Origin: Dyella jiangningensis
GTDB lineage: Bacteria; Pseudomonadota; Gammaproteobacteria; Xanthomonadales; Rhodanobacteraceae
DNA: 64,000 bases
Reading direction: 5' to 3'
Assembly: GCF_003264855.1 (NCBI RefSeq)
Contig: NZ_NFZS01000001.1
Location: 1,488,001 to 1,552,000 of the forward strand
In this document: in pieces, positions 35,675 through 44,100 of the stretch
Layout: every line of letters begins with the position of its first letter
Position numbering within the stretch: position 1 is the first letter of the stretch
The notes under the pieces: model-generated
The model's input: the letters and a program-made list of their open reading frames with translations, nothing else
Database searches by the model: none
What the model was told of the DNA's origin: nothing
Made by a program: the position numbers and the translations under genes

Positions 35675-36187
35675 TCAGCCGTAGACCGGCCGGCCTTGCG
35701 CGTCGAGCAGGCCATGCGCGACCAGCCATTGCCGTGCGTTTTCCGCGTCCTGCTCGAACCACGCCTGCGTCGAGCCGAGGCGGAACGAATAGCCCCAGGC
35801 ATCCATGTCGGTCATCAGGCGCTGGCGTCCCACGCCGGGCAGTTCGTCCGCCAGCACGATCTGCAGGTAGCAGGTGGCGTCTTCCTCGGCGATCGAATCG
35901 GTGGCGTCGGTGTGCACGGACGCGCGCCGCTCCGCCGGCAGCACGATCAGGTGCCCGGCTTCATGAAGCAACGAATGCACCGGCGTGTCGCCGCGTGCAT
36001 ACACGGTGGTACCGATGATGCCGGCTTCATCGTCGCCCCAGAAACTGCCGGGAATGGCCGCATCGGATTCGACGCGTTGCAGTTGCAGGCCATAGCGCGC
36101 CAGCAGCGCAGCCGGCGCGTCGAAGCCGATGGCATCGAGGCGCATCACGCTGGCTTCGGCGGGCGACATGGGGGATTCGGATGACAT
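35675..36187 (-). CDS. HExxH-type metal-binding protein of unknown function
   Basis: A 170-residue protein. I chose the ATG at 36187, though inner starts at 36169 and 36145 are possible and no ribosome site is strong. The motif LLHEAGHLIVLP near the middle is an HExxH zinc-peptidase signature, with Glu-rich EEDATCYLQ downstream that could supply a third ligand, as in gluzincins. There is no signal peptide. It lies 74 bases downstream of minE on the same strand, so it may be co-transcribed with the min genes. Function unknown. Confidence 0.72.
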   Translation of the reverse strand: MSSESPMSPAEASVMRLDAIGFDAPAALLARYGLQLQRVESDAAIPGSFWGDDEAGIIGTTVYARGDTPVHSLLHEAGHLIVLPAERRASVHTDATDSIAEEDATCYLQIVLADELPGVGRQRLMTDMDAWGYSFRLGSTQAWFEQDAENARQWLVAHGLLDAQGRPVYG

Positions 36188-36260
36188 GGAAACATCGGCC
36201 GCCGGGGGCGGCGGTGAAGCAGAGAGATCGTGGCACGGGGCGCCCCATGCCACGATGGCA

Positions 36261-36527
36261 TCAGCCAGCGGGCTTGGCGTGATCAGGCAGTGCCACGGAA
36301 AGCTCGAGGATCTCGTGTCCGCTGTCGCGCTCGACGTTGATGTTGATGGCTTCGAGGTCGACGTGGACGTATTTCTTGATCACTTCGAGCAGCTCGTTGC
36401 GCAGCAACGGCAGGTAGTCGGGAGCGCCGCGGGTGGAGCGCTCCTGAGCCACGATGATGCGAAGACGCTCCTTGGCGACGGCTGCGGTGGGTTCCGGCTT
36501 GCGCTTCAGGAAATCAAGAATACCCAT
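36261..36527 (-). CDS. minE: Cell division topological specificity factor MinE
   Basis: An 88-residue protein beginning MGILDFLKRKPEPTAAVAKE, the amphipathic membrane-targeting helix and MinD-contact region of MinE. The middle RLRIIVAQERS contains the conserved contact helix, and the rest is the topological specificity domain. MinE stimulates MinD ATPase and drives pole-to-pole oscillation. It begins 5 bases after the minD stop. Confidence 0.97.
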   Translation of the reverse strand: MGILDFLKRKPEPTAAVAKERLRIIVAQERSTRGAPDYLPLLRNELLEVIKKYVHVDLEAININVERDSGHEILELSVALPDHAKPAG

Positions 36528-36532
36528 CGCGA

Positions 36533-37348
36533 TCAGCCTCCGAATACGCGCTGGAAGAAGCCCTTCTTGGGCGCATCGAGGAAGCGCATGACACGTTCCT
36601 CGCCCAGGATGCGGGCGACGGTATCGCTGTAGGCCTGGCCGGCGAAGGAGTTCTCGTCGAGGATCACCGGCACGCCCGCGTTGGAGGCGGCCAGCACGTT
36701 TTCCGATTCCGGAATCACGCCGACGACGTTGATGCCGAGGATTTCCTCGACGTCCTTCACGCTGAGCATCTCGCCCACGGCCACGCGGGCCGGGTTGTAG
36801 CGCGTCAGCAGCAGGTGCTGCTTGATCGCGCCGTCGCCGCGCTCGGCGCGACGCGTCTTGCTGGAAAGCAGGCCCAGGATGCGATCGGAGTCGCGCACCG
36901 AGGACACTTCCGGGTTCACCACCACGACGGCGTGGTCGGCGAAATACATCGCCAGGTGCGCGCCCTTTTCGATGCCGGCAGGGGAATCGCACACGACGTA
37001 GTCGAAACCTTCCTTGCCCAGCTCCTCGAGCACCTTTTCCACGCCTTCCTGGGTGAGGGCGTCCTTGTCGCGCGTCTGGCTGGCGGCCAGCACGTACAGG
37101 CTCTCGTAGCGCTTGTCCTTGATGAGGGCCTGCTTGAGCGTGGCCTCGCCGTGGACGACGTTGACGAAGTCGTACACCACGCGACGCTCGCAACCCATGA
37201 TCAGGTCGAGGTTACGCAGGCCTACGTCGAAATCGATCACCGCGACTTTCTTGCCGGCCATGGCAAGGCCCGTGGCAAGCGAGGCACTGGTGGTGGTCTT
37301 GCCTACGCCACCCTTGCCCGAAGTGACAACGATAATCTCAGCAGTCAA
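36533..37348 (-). CDS. minD: Septum site-determining ATPase MinD
   Basis: A 271-residue ParA/MinD ATPase. The deviant Walker A motif SGKGGVGKTTTS is at residues 10-21, CDSPAGIE carries the Walker B-type Asp, and the C-terminus FLDAPKKGFFQRVFGG is the amphipathic membrane-targeting helix. MinD binds the membrane with ATP and recruits MinC and then MinE. It lies between minC and minE in the usual order. Confidence 0.98.
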   Translation of the reverse strand: MTAEIIVVTSGKGGVGKTTTSASLATGLAMAGKKVAVIDFDVGLRNLDLIMGCERRVVYDFVNVVHGEATLKQALIKDKRYESLYVLAASQTRDKDALTQEGVEKVLEELGKEGFDYVVCDSPAGIEKGAHLAMYFADHAVVVVNPEVSSVRDSDRILGLLSSKTRRAERGDGAIKQHLLLTRYNPARVAVGEMLSVKDVEEILGINVVGVIPESENVLAASNAGVPVILDENSFAGQAYSDTVARILGEERVMRFLDAPKKGFFQRVFGG

Positions 37349-37391
37349 GGCTCATCTCCGCAAAATGCTTTGTTGTAGTAATGGGCTGTCG

Positions 37392-38171
37392 TCAAAGCTT
37401 GGCGATCAGCAATTTTTCCCCTTCGAGCCAGCATCGCACAGACTGGCCTTCCAGGTCCTTCGGAATTTGTTCAAACACGCGGTAGTGGCCGGCGATGGCC
37501 ACCAGCTCCGCGCGGAAGTCGGAAATATAGATGCGCGCCTTCTCATCGCCCTGTGCGCCAGCCATCGCGCGGCCACGCAGGCCGCCGTAGATGTGGATGC
37601 TGCCGTCGGCGATGACTTCGGCGCCATTGGCCACCGTGCCGGTGACCACGAGATCGCGCTCGCGCGCATAGACCTGCTGGCCCGAGCGCACGGTGCCGTC
37701 GACATGCTGGGCTCCCAGTCCCGCGACGACCGGCTCCGGTTCGCTGCGCGCGGGTTCGGCGCGTCGCGGCGCTTCGGCGGCGGGCGCCGGGGCAGGCGGT
37801 GCCGGTGGCGCGATGCTGCCGCCGTCGGCCGGCTCGTAGGCCGCACGGAACTTGGCGATCAGCGGCAGGCCCATGCGGCGCGAGAGGGCTTCCACCTCGC
37901 TGGTGCCGTAGGCGAGGCCGACCGGCATCATGCCGGCGCTGCGCACGGCTTCGAGCAACGCATCGACCGTGCCGTCGTCGGGCAGGTTCAGCAGGTGACT
38001 GAGGTCCAGCACCACGGCGGCGCGTGAAAACAATTGCGGCGCGGCGCGAACGCGACGCTCCAGCTCGTCGCAGAGGGCGGCGGCATCGGCACGGCGCACG
38101 CGCACGTTGGCGATGCCGACCTGGCCGAAACGGAGGTCGCAGGCTTCTTGTGTATCCATTCGCGCATTCAT
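37392..38171 (-). CDS. minC: Septum formation inhibitor MinC
   Basis: A 259-residue protein. The N-terminal FtsZ-inhibiting domain (about 1-115) and the C-terminal beta-helix (about 150-255, with GTVRSGQQVYARERDLVVTG and ADGSIHIYGGLRGRA) are joined by a Pro/Ala-rich linker. The start at 38171 overlaps the stop of the upstream acetyltransferase gene by 4 bases (ATGA), so translation is coupled. It blocks FtsZ rings away from midcell. Confidence 0.97.
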   Translation of the reverse strand: MNARMDTQEACDLRFGQVGIANVRVRRADAAALCDELERRVRAAPQLFSRAAVVLDLSHLLNLPDDGTVDALLEAVRSAGMMPVGLAYGTSEVEALSRRMGLPLIAKFRAAYEPADGGSIAPPAPPAPAPAAEAPRRAEPARSEPEPVVAGLGAQHVDGTVRSGQQVYARERDLVVTGTVANGAEVIADGSIHIYGGLRGRAMAGAQGDEKARIYISDFRAELVAIAGHYRVFEQIPKDLEGQSVRCWLEGEKLLIAKL

Positions 38172-38791
38172 GGGCGCCGCTCTCCCGCGAGGCGGCGCCG
38201 GGTGGTGTCAGGGTGATGGAGAGGACGCTGGCGTTCGGCCAGCCACGGCACATCGGGCAGGCCGTCGTGGTCCAGGTAGGTTTCGCGGACGAAGGCGTAG
38301 CTGGGCAGGTCCTTGGCCAGCAGGCTGACCTGCGGACCTTCGGTGGCCATGCGCTGCTGTCCCACTTCCTGGAAGCCGTAGGTGCCGTGGAACAGCACCA
38401 CCACGTCGTCGCGCGGCTCCAGGAACACCTCGCAGGTGAGCAGGGGCACGCGCACCTCGGCATAGCTGGTCACGTCGCAATAGAAGATGCGACCCAGGCC
38501 ATGGCGGCGGTAGGCGTTGGCGATGACGATGCGGTCGATGTAGACGAACTGCGGGTAGTGCTCGGAAAACCATTGGTAATTCGAGCTGTCGTAGTCGCTG
38601 CCGTCGCGCAGGGCGATCAGGAAGCCGGCCAGGTGGCCGTCGATCTCGGCCACGCGGAAATAATCCGCGTGGTCATAGAAGAAGCGCAGTTGGGTCGCGT
38701 CCAGGGCGAGGATGGTGCGGCCGGCGGCGTTGTTGAGCGCCAGTACGGCATCCAGGTCGTGCTCTCGCACGTCGCGGATGGCAAGGGCCAT
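38168..38791 (-). CDS. GNAT family N-acetyltransferase, coupled to minC
   Basis: A 207-residue protein with the GNAT fold: ALAIRDVREHDLDAVLALNN at the start, YIDRIVIANAYRRHGLGRIFY as the acetyl-CoA pyrophosphate loop (RxxGxG), and a C-terminal strand with HGTYGFQEVGQQ. The substrate is unknown. The 4-base overlap with minC is likely to couple their translation, so a link to cell division or its timing is conceivable. Cytoplasmic. Confidence 0.88.
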   Translation of the reverse strand: MALAIRDVREHDLDAVLALNNAAGRTILALDATQLRFFYDHADYFRVAEIDGHLAGFLIALRDGSDYDSSNYQWFSEHYPQFVYIDRIVIANAYRRHGLGRIFYCDVTSYAEVRVPLLTCEVFLEPRDDVVVLFHGTYGFQEVGQQRMATEGPQVSLLAKDLPSYAFVRETYLDHDGLPDVPWLAERQRPLHHPDTTRRRLAGERRP

Positions 38792-38992
38792 TCGTTGCTC
38801 CGCTTTGTGTGGTTCGAGGACAAGACCGTTTGAAGCGGCCCCACGTAACGGGCGGCATTATGACATGCGTACGGCGCCCGCACATAACACGGCGCACCAT
38901 GTAAAACCTTCGTAAAGCGTGCCTTTCGGCAGGGGTCGGGGAGTGACTTCTCACGCATTGCACCACGCCCGCCGCCGGCTGATGATGCGCGT

Positions 38993-40222
38993 ATGGCATG
39001 GTCCAACATCAACCACATCCGGCTGCTGCGGTATGCCGGTCTCACGACCTATCTCTGCGTGGCCCTGCCGCTGCTGCCTGGCAGCTGGAGCCTGGCGCAG
39101 GTCAGTTCCTGGTGGAGCAACCCGAACATCACGGGATGGGTGCTCTCCTACCTGATCTTCGGGCTCACCTATCTGTTGCTGACGCGCCGCTCGAGCATGA
39201 CGCGGCAGGTCGGCTACCCCTCGCTGCCGCAGCTGCTGGGCCTCGTGGTCCTGACCGGTTCGGCGGTGGCGATGGGCTGGTTCAGCCAGAGCGGCCTGTC
39301 GGCCATGCTGATGCTGGTGATCGCGGTGGTGCTGCCCTGGCAGCTGCCGGTCGGCGCCGGGCTGCTGTGGATGCTGCTGCAGAACCTGATGCTGATCCCG
39401 ATCATCGCCAGCTACATGGGCTGGACCATCGTGACGGCGGTCCTGCAGGTGTGCATGTACCTGGGCATCTCGGCGCTGGTGTTCTTCACCTCGATGATCG
39501 CGAGCCTGCAGGCGGAGGAACGCGAGATACAGCGTCGTCTCAACTCCGAACTGCGCGCCACGCGCGCGCTGCTGGCCGAGTCCACCCGCATCGCCGAGCG
39601 CATGCGCATCGCGCGTGACCTGCACGACCTGGTCGGCCATCACTTGACCGCGCTCAGCCTCAACCTGGAAGTGGCCAGCCACCTGGTCAATCCGCAGGCG
39701 GCCGAACACGTGCAGAAGGCGCAGGTGACCGCCAAGCACCTGCTGTCGGACGTGCGTGAGGTGGTCAGCGAGCTTCGCCAGGACGATGCGATCGATCTCA
39801 CGCAGGCCCTGCGCAGCCTGATCGAAGGCGTGCCCGGCCTGCGCGTGCATGTGGAGACGCCACCGCGTTTCAGCGTGGAAGACCCCCGGCGGGCCCAGGT
39901 GCTGCTGCGCTGCGCGCAGGAAATCATCACCAACGCCGCCAAGCATGCGGCGGCGCGCAACCTGTGGCTGCGCTTCGACTACGTCAACGCCAACCTGCTG
40001 GAGCTGTCCGCCCGCGACGACGGCCGCGGTGCCGCCAACTTCAAGCCGGGCAACGGCCTGTCTGGCATGCGCGAGCGCCTGACCGAGTTCGAGGGCAGTG
40101 TCATGGTTGACCCCGCGCTGATGCAGGGTTTTGCACTCACCGTGCGACTGCCGCTGGGCGAGGCGCCGGAGCTGGCGCATACGCCGTCACGGTTCGAACC
40201 TCCCGCGCTGGGGACGGTGTAA
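38993..40222 (+). CDS. Membrane sensor histidine kinase (HisKA_3, DesK type)
   Basis: A 409-residue protein. About six hydrophobic segments in residues 10-175 form the sensor. A coiled-coil then leads to RIARDLHDLVGHHLTALSLN, with the phospho-accepting His of the HisKA_3 family (near residue 215), followed by an HATPase_c domain with NAAKHA and GNGLSGMRERL. No periplasmic sensing domain is seen, so the membrane part itself likely senses lipid or membrane state, as in DesK. The response regulator gene follows at 40375. Confidence 0.92.
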   Translation: MAWSNINHIRLLRYAGLTTYLCVALPLLPGSWSLAQVSSWWSNPNITGWVLSYLIFGLTYLLLTRRSSMTRQVGYPSLPQLLGLVVLTGSAVAMGWFSQSGLSAMLMLVIAVVLPWQLPVGAGLLWMLLQNLMLIPIIASYMGWTIVTAVLQVCMYLGISALVFFTSMIASLQAEEREIQRRLNSELRATRALLAESTRIAERMRIARDLHDLVGHHLTALSLNLEVASHLVNPQAAEHVQKAQVTAKHLLSDVREVVSELRQDDAIDLTQALRSLIEGVPGLRVHVETPPRFSVEDPRRAQVLLRCAQEIITNAAKHAAARNLWLRFDYVNANLLELSARDDGRGAANFKPGNGLSGMRERLTEFEGSVMVDPALMQGFALTVRLPLGEAPELAHTPSRFEPPALGTV

Positions 40223-40374
40223 AGAATGCACCCCGGCTTGGTGGGTCATGCCAGAATGCGGGGCTTGGATAGCCGCATCGTAAGAGTCCGGTCCATGCAG
40301 GGGCATGGTCCGGGCTTGTTTCTCCGTTGGCCGCGGGCATCGGACGCAGGCCGCAACCGCTTCGAGGATTCACG

Positions 40375-41016
40375 ATGATTTCCGTCTGTCTTGTCGATGA
40401 CCAGAACCTGGTTCGCCAGGGTGTCCGCTCCCTGCTCGATCTGGCGGAAGACATCCGCGTGGTGGCCGAGTGCGCCGACGGCGCGCAGGCCGTGCAGGAC
40501 ATTCCGCGCATCAAGCCCGATGTGGTTTTGCTCGACCTTCGCATGCCCAACATGAGCGGCCTGGAAGTGCTGCAGGCCCTGTCCGCACGCAACGAGCTTC
40601 CGCCCACCATCATCCTCACCACCTTCGACGACGACCAGCTCGTGCTGCAGGGCCTCAAGGCCGGCGCCCGGGGTTACCTGCTCAAGGATGTCTCGCTGGA
40701 ACAACTGGTGGAGGCGGTGCGTACGGTGGCCGCGGGCGGTTCACTGGTCGCACCCATGGTCACCCAGCGCCTGCTCGCCGGCGTCGGCCGCATGCAGAAC
40801 CAGTTCACCAGCCTGGAGCAGCCCGATCCGCTGACCGAGCGCGAGACCGAGATCCTGCGCCTGCTGTCCGGCGGCTACAGCAACAAGGAAATCGCCAATT
40901 CGCTGAAGGTGGCCGAGGGCACCGTGAAGAACCACGTGTCCAACATCCTTTCCAAGCTGGGCGTGCGTGATCGCACCCGCGCCGTGCTGAAGGCGCTGGA
41001 GCTGGGCATCGTCTGA
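40375..41016 (+). CDS. NarL/FixJ family response regulator
   Basis: A 213-residue protein. CGAGGA precedes the ATG at 40375. The receiver domain has the acidic pair DD (residues 8-9), the phosphorylation Asp in VLLDLRMPN and Lys in LLKDVS. The C-terminal LuxR-type helix-turn-helix has LTERETEILRLLSGGYSNKE and GTVKNHVSNIL. It is the partner of the kinase at 38993. A hairpin (GCCCGCC-GGCGGGC, around 41024-41040) follows its stop. Confidence 0.94.
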   Translation: MISVCLVDDQNLVRQGVRSLLDLAEDIRVVAECADGAQAVQDIPRIKPDVVLLDLRMPNMSGLEVLQALSARNELPPTIILTTFDDDQLVLQGLKAGARGYLLKDVSLEQLVEAVRTVAAGGSLVAPMVTQRLLAGVGRMQNQFTSLEQPDPLTERETEILRLLSGGYSNKEIANSLKVAEGTVKNHVSNILSKLGVRDRTRAVLKALELGIV

Positions 41017-41208
41017 CCGCGAGGCCCGCCCGCAGGCGGGCACCGTCCCTCGGAAGCCGTCGCGGCATCCATGCAAACCTCTCCAGGCGCCGGCCCGGCG
41101 CCGGTACAGGGCGAAGGCCCATGCAGCTTTCCCGTGTGCATGCGTAAGGTCTGACGCTACGCCGCCAGCCCTAGTGCCACAGCCATTCGCGGGCGTCTGG
41201 AAGGCCAA
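41017..41208. other. Non-coding stretch after the response regulator gene
   Basis: With the nested repeat that follows, this is part of a 630-base gap (41017-41646) with no convincing gene. It begins with a GC-rich hairpin (GCCCGCC and GGCGGGC around 41024-41040) without a T-run. The rest shows nothing I can name. Confidence 0.5.
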
Positions 41209-41479
41209 TGAGGCAACACTGAGCCCGTATCGCCATCGTCATGATGCCTGGAAGGCCCGCCGGGTGTGTCGCGTGGCGCCGGGAAGACTGGCCGTCTTGC
41301 CAAGCCGCGCGGCGCAGTCGGCGGGCCTTCCAGGCATCACCCCGTGGGCCCGCCCTGTCTGTCCGCATGCCTTCGGTCCGTTGGCTCGACAGACGGCCAG
41401 TCTGCCTTCACCAACGGCCCTGTGGCCTGCGAACAGACAGGGCGGGTGACGATGGCGATACGGGCTCAGTGTCGCCTCA
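41209..41479. repeat. Y-shaped nested inverted repeat, copy 1 (outer stem plus two hairpin arms)
   Basis: The outer 33-base arms (41209-41241 and 41447-41479) pair with one mismatch (41215/41473). Inside are two hairpins with almost no gap. Arm A is 41242-41339: a perfect 21-bp stem, then 13 bp with three G/T pairs, then an AAGAC-TGGCC-GTCTT tip. Arm B is 41349-41446: a 19-bp stem with one mismatch, an inner CCGTTGG stem and a CAGAC-GGCCA-GTCTG tip. A 9-base linker (41340-41348) joins the arms. The five-base loops TGGCC and GGCCA are complementary and could kiss. No reading frame is supported. It may be a structured RNA, a mobile element or a protein-binding DNA fold; I do not recognise a named family. 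Confidence 0.85.
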
Positions 41480-41646
41480 GTAGCCGGATGGCGTTCCTGC
41501 GCGTGAACAAGTAGTATCGGTGGCTTCGGCGCTGGCCGACCCCCCGTCACGACGTAATTCTTCGGGAATTTCCCGTGGCTGGCCGGTCTCCGGCGACTCG
41601 ACTGCCCTTAGTGCCGTATACAGAGAGACGTGCGGAGAACCCCGGA

Positions 41647-43002
41647 ATGATGCGTGTTCTTGAATTTATTGTTGCCCTGGTCATCGTCGCCGTCGTGGCG
41701 GTGGTGGTGGGCGTGGTTATGCCTGGCAGCGGCCATGTGGAAAGGTCGTTGGTCATCGGCAAGGACATGCGTCAGGTCTATGACGTGCTGAGCAACTTCC
41801 GCCGCTTCCCGGAATACACCGTGCAGCGCGAGTACGACCGCAACATCAAGTTCGACTTCTCCGGCAAGGCCTATGGCCCGGGTGCCGAGGTGTCCTGGTC
41901 CAGCCAGGACGAGAAGGTCGGCAACGGCAAGCTGACCATCGCTTCGGCCGATCCGAGCTTCGACAAGGTCGACGCGCAGGCCCGCAAGGCTTCCATCGTC
42001 TGGAACCTGGACAACGACTGGCGCGGCAACGACAAGCACTTCACGCTCGACCTCGAGCGTCAGGGCAGCCGTGGCCAGCTGACCAAGGCCACCTGGTCGT
42101 ATGACGTGGCCTACGGCTTCAACCTGATCAACCGTTATTCGAACCTCTACATTCATGGCGACCCGGATGCCTTCATCCAGTTCACCCTGAACAACCTGCA
42201 GAACGTGCTGGCCGGCGTGCAGAACGTCGACTACACCAAGCTGATCCCGTACATCGAGCAGACCCAGCCGACGCCGGTGCTGCTGGTGTCGACCTCGATC
42301 GAGCGCAAGGGTGGCCTCGAGGCCCTCAACGATGCGACCGACAAGGCCGTCGGCCAGATCCAGGCGGCCGCCAAGAAGCTGGGCGTGACCACCACCGGTC
42401 CGCGCATCATCTACACCACCAACTACGGCGACCAGACCTACTCCTTCGACGTGGCCATGCCGATCAGCGCGACCAGCCTGAATGTCGGTGGCCAGACCGT
42501 GGAGCTCGCTGCCGCCAAGTCGCCTGACCTGTCGAACGCCGCCAGCGCCAGCACCAGTGGCGATGCCGCTGCCGCCAACCCGGCCGACAACACCCCGGGT
42601 GGCCATGACCGCTTCGGCCGCCTGATCGTCGACAACGACGTGCGCGCGTTCCTGGCCTTCGGTGGCCCGGCCCTCAAGGCCGTGTGGAATGGCACCGCCG
42701 CCGGCGTGCCGCAGACCCGCGACCTGATGAAGGCCTATGCGCAGACCCACGGCTACAAGTTCGACGAAGTGGTGAACCGCTTCTACGACATCGAAGCCAA
42801 GCCGGAAGTGAAGCAGGGCGACCAGGTCACGCAGTACGCCGAATTCGACGTGTACCTGCCGCTGAGCTGGGCGCCGGAACAGACCCCGGAACAGGAAGCC
42901 GGCATCAAGCCGCCGTCGCTGGACCAGGGCACCGACCAGCAGGCTCCGGCTTCGTCCGGTACGGCCGCGGCTCCTGCCGAAGCCGGCACCGCCGGCAAGT
43001 AA
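41647..43002 (+). CDS. SRPBCC (polyketide cyclase-like) domain protein with GyrI-like C-terminus
   Basis: A 451-residue protein with GGAG before the ATG. An N-terminal membrane helix (residues 3-25) is followed by an SRPBCC lipid-binding fold (about 30-180), where YDVLSNFRRFPEYTVQREYD is the family opening. A GyrI/effector-binding-like part follows (residues 200-430). These folds bind hydrophobic ligands. The C-terminal 40 residues are Pro/Ala/Gln-rich and likely disordered. It lies between the two-component system and a Gld-type ABC transporter, both membrane-related. Function unknown. Confidence 0.82.
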   Translation: MMRVLEFIVALVIVAVVAVVVGVVMPGSGHVERSLVIGKDMRQVYDVLSNFRRFPEYTVQREYDRNIKFDFSGKAYGPGAEVSWSSQDEKVGNGKLTIASADPSFDKVDAQARKASIVWNLDNDWRGNDKHFTLDLERQGSRGQLTKATWSYDVAYGFNLINRYSNLYIHGDPDAFIQFTLNNLQNVLAGVQNVDYTKLIPYIEQTQPTPVLLVSTSIERKGGLEALNDATDKAVGQIQAAAKKLGVTTTGPRIIYTTNYGDQTYSFDVAMPISATSLNVGGQTVELAAAKSPDLSNAASASTSGDAAAANPADNTPGGHDRFGRLIVDNDVRAFLAFGGPALKAVWNGTAAGVPQTRDLMKAYAQTHGYKFDEVVNRFYDIEAKPEVKQGDQVTQYAEFDVYLPLSWAPEQTPEQEAGIKPPSLDQGTDQQAPASSGTAAAPAEAGTAGK

Positions 43003-43022
43003 GCCGCCCAGGCAATGCATCG

Positions 43023-43058
43023 AAAAGGCCCTTCCTCGCGAAGGGCCTTTTCATTTCT
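43023..43058 (+). terminator. Intrinsic terminator
   Basis: AAAAGGCCCTT (43023-43033) pairs perfectly with AAGGGCCTTTT (43041-43051), loop CCTCGCG. It follows the stop of the SRPBCC gene by about 20 bases and ends in TTTTCATTT. Confidence 0.88.
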
Positions 43059-43167
43059 GATGCGTGCATCGACCGGTAACGGCGAACTTTTCGGTTACAT
43101 TGCAGGTCGACTCGCTGATCCACGAAGGCCTTGCGCATCGCGCGGCCGCCTCCTGCCTCGACCGGAC

Positions 43168-44100
43168 ATGATCGAAACCGAACAGCTCACCCGGCGCTAC
43201 GGCGCCCTGACCGCCGTGGATTCGCTGAGCTTCCGCGCCGAACCGGGCCAGGTGCTGGGACTCCTTGGCCCCAATGGCGCCGGCAAGACCACGGTGATGC
43301 GCATGATCGCCGGCTTCCTCGCGCCCAGTTCGGGCACGGCGCGTGTCTGCGGCCACGATGTGCTCAAGGAGCCGCTGAAGGCCAAGCGCGCGCTCGGCTA
43401 TCTGCCGGAAGGTGCACCGAGCTATGGCGAGCTGACGGTGCGCGAGTTCCTCACCTTCGTCATCCGCATGCGCGGCCTGCAGCGCGAGGAGGGCTATCGC
43501 CGTTTCGAGCGCGTGGTGGGTGGCCTGCAACTGGAAGGCGTACTCGACCAGTGCATCGACACGCTGTCCAAGGGCCTGCGCCGCCGCGTAGGCCTGGCGC
43601 AGGCGATCGTGCACAACCCGCAGGTGCTGATGCTGGACGAGCCCACCGATGGCCTCGACCCGAACCAGAAGCACACCGTGCGGCAGCTGATCGACGCGAT
43701 GGCGCGGGACCGCACCATCCTCATCTCCACGCACCTGCTGGAAGAAGTGCATGCGCTCTGCAATCGCGTGGTGATCATCGCCAACGGCAAGCTGTTGGCC
43801 GACGCCACGCCGGCCGAGCTGGAGGCGCGTTCGCGTTACCACGGCGCGGTGTCGTTCAGCGCGCCGGGCAGCGGCGTGTCGCAGGAAATGCTGGGCCGCC
43901 TGCCGCAGGTGGCGTCGATCGAGGTGGATCCGCTGGACGGGCGCATCACCGTGTTCCCGCGTCCGGGCGAACGCATCCTGGAGCCGGTGGAAACCCTGCT
44001 GCGCCAGCAAGGGCTGGAAGTGTCGGAAATCCAGCTGGAACGAGGCCGCCTGGACGAAGTGTTCCGCCACATCACCACCGGCGCCGAGGGCAAGGCATGA
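43168..44100 (+). CDS. Gld-type ABC transporter ATP-binding protein
   Basis: A 310-residue ABC ATPase. Walker A is GPNGAGKTT (near residue 38), the signature is LSKGLRRRV, Walker B is VLMLDEPTDGLDPNQ and the H-loop is STHLLEE. The C-terminal 80 residues form a domain typical of DrrA/GldA-type ATPases. It is the first gene of a coupled three-gene unit with a GldF-like permease (4-base overlap) and a GldG-like protein. Such transporters are found in many non-gliding bacteria, and the substrate is not known. Confidence 0.9.
   Translation: MIETEQLTRRYGALTAVDSLSFRAEPGQVLGLLGPNGAGKTTVMRMIAGFLAPSSGTARVCGHDVLKEPLKAKRALGYLPEGAPSYGELTVREFLTFVIRMRGLQREEGYRRFERVVGGLQLEGVLDQCIDTLSKGLRRRVGLAQAIVHNPQVLMLDEPTDGLDPNQKHTVRQLIDAMARDRTILISTHLLEEVHALCNRVVIIANGKLLADATPAELEARSRYHGAVSFSAPGSGVSQEMLGRLPQVASIEVDPLDGRITVFPRPGERILEPVETLLRQQGLEVSEIQLERGRLDEVFRHITTGAEGKA

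Noticed and set aside
41209-41479. Retron-like or integron attC element
   Set aside because: The fold recalls msr/msd or attC hairpins, but no reverse transcriptase or integrase gene is near either copy and no attC core sites are seen.
41174-41514. Several overlapping frames of 60-100 residues on both strands inside the nested repeat
   Set aside because: They come from the inverted repeat itself, so both strands give near-identical translations; no ribosome site.
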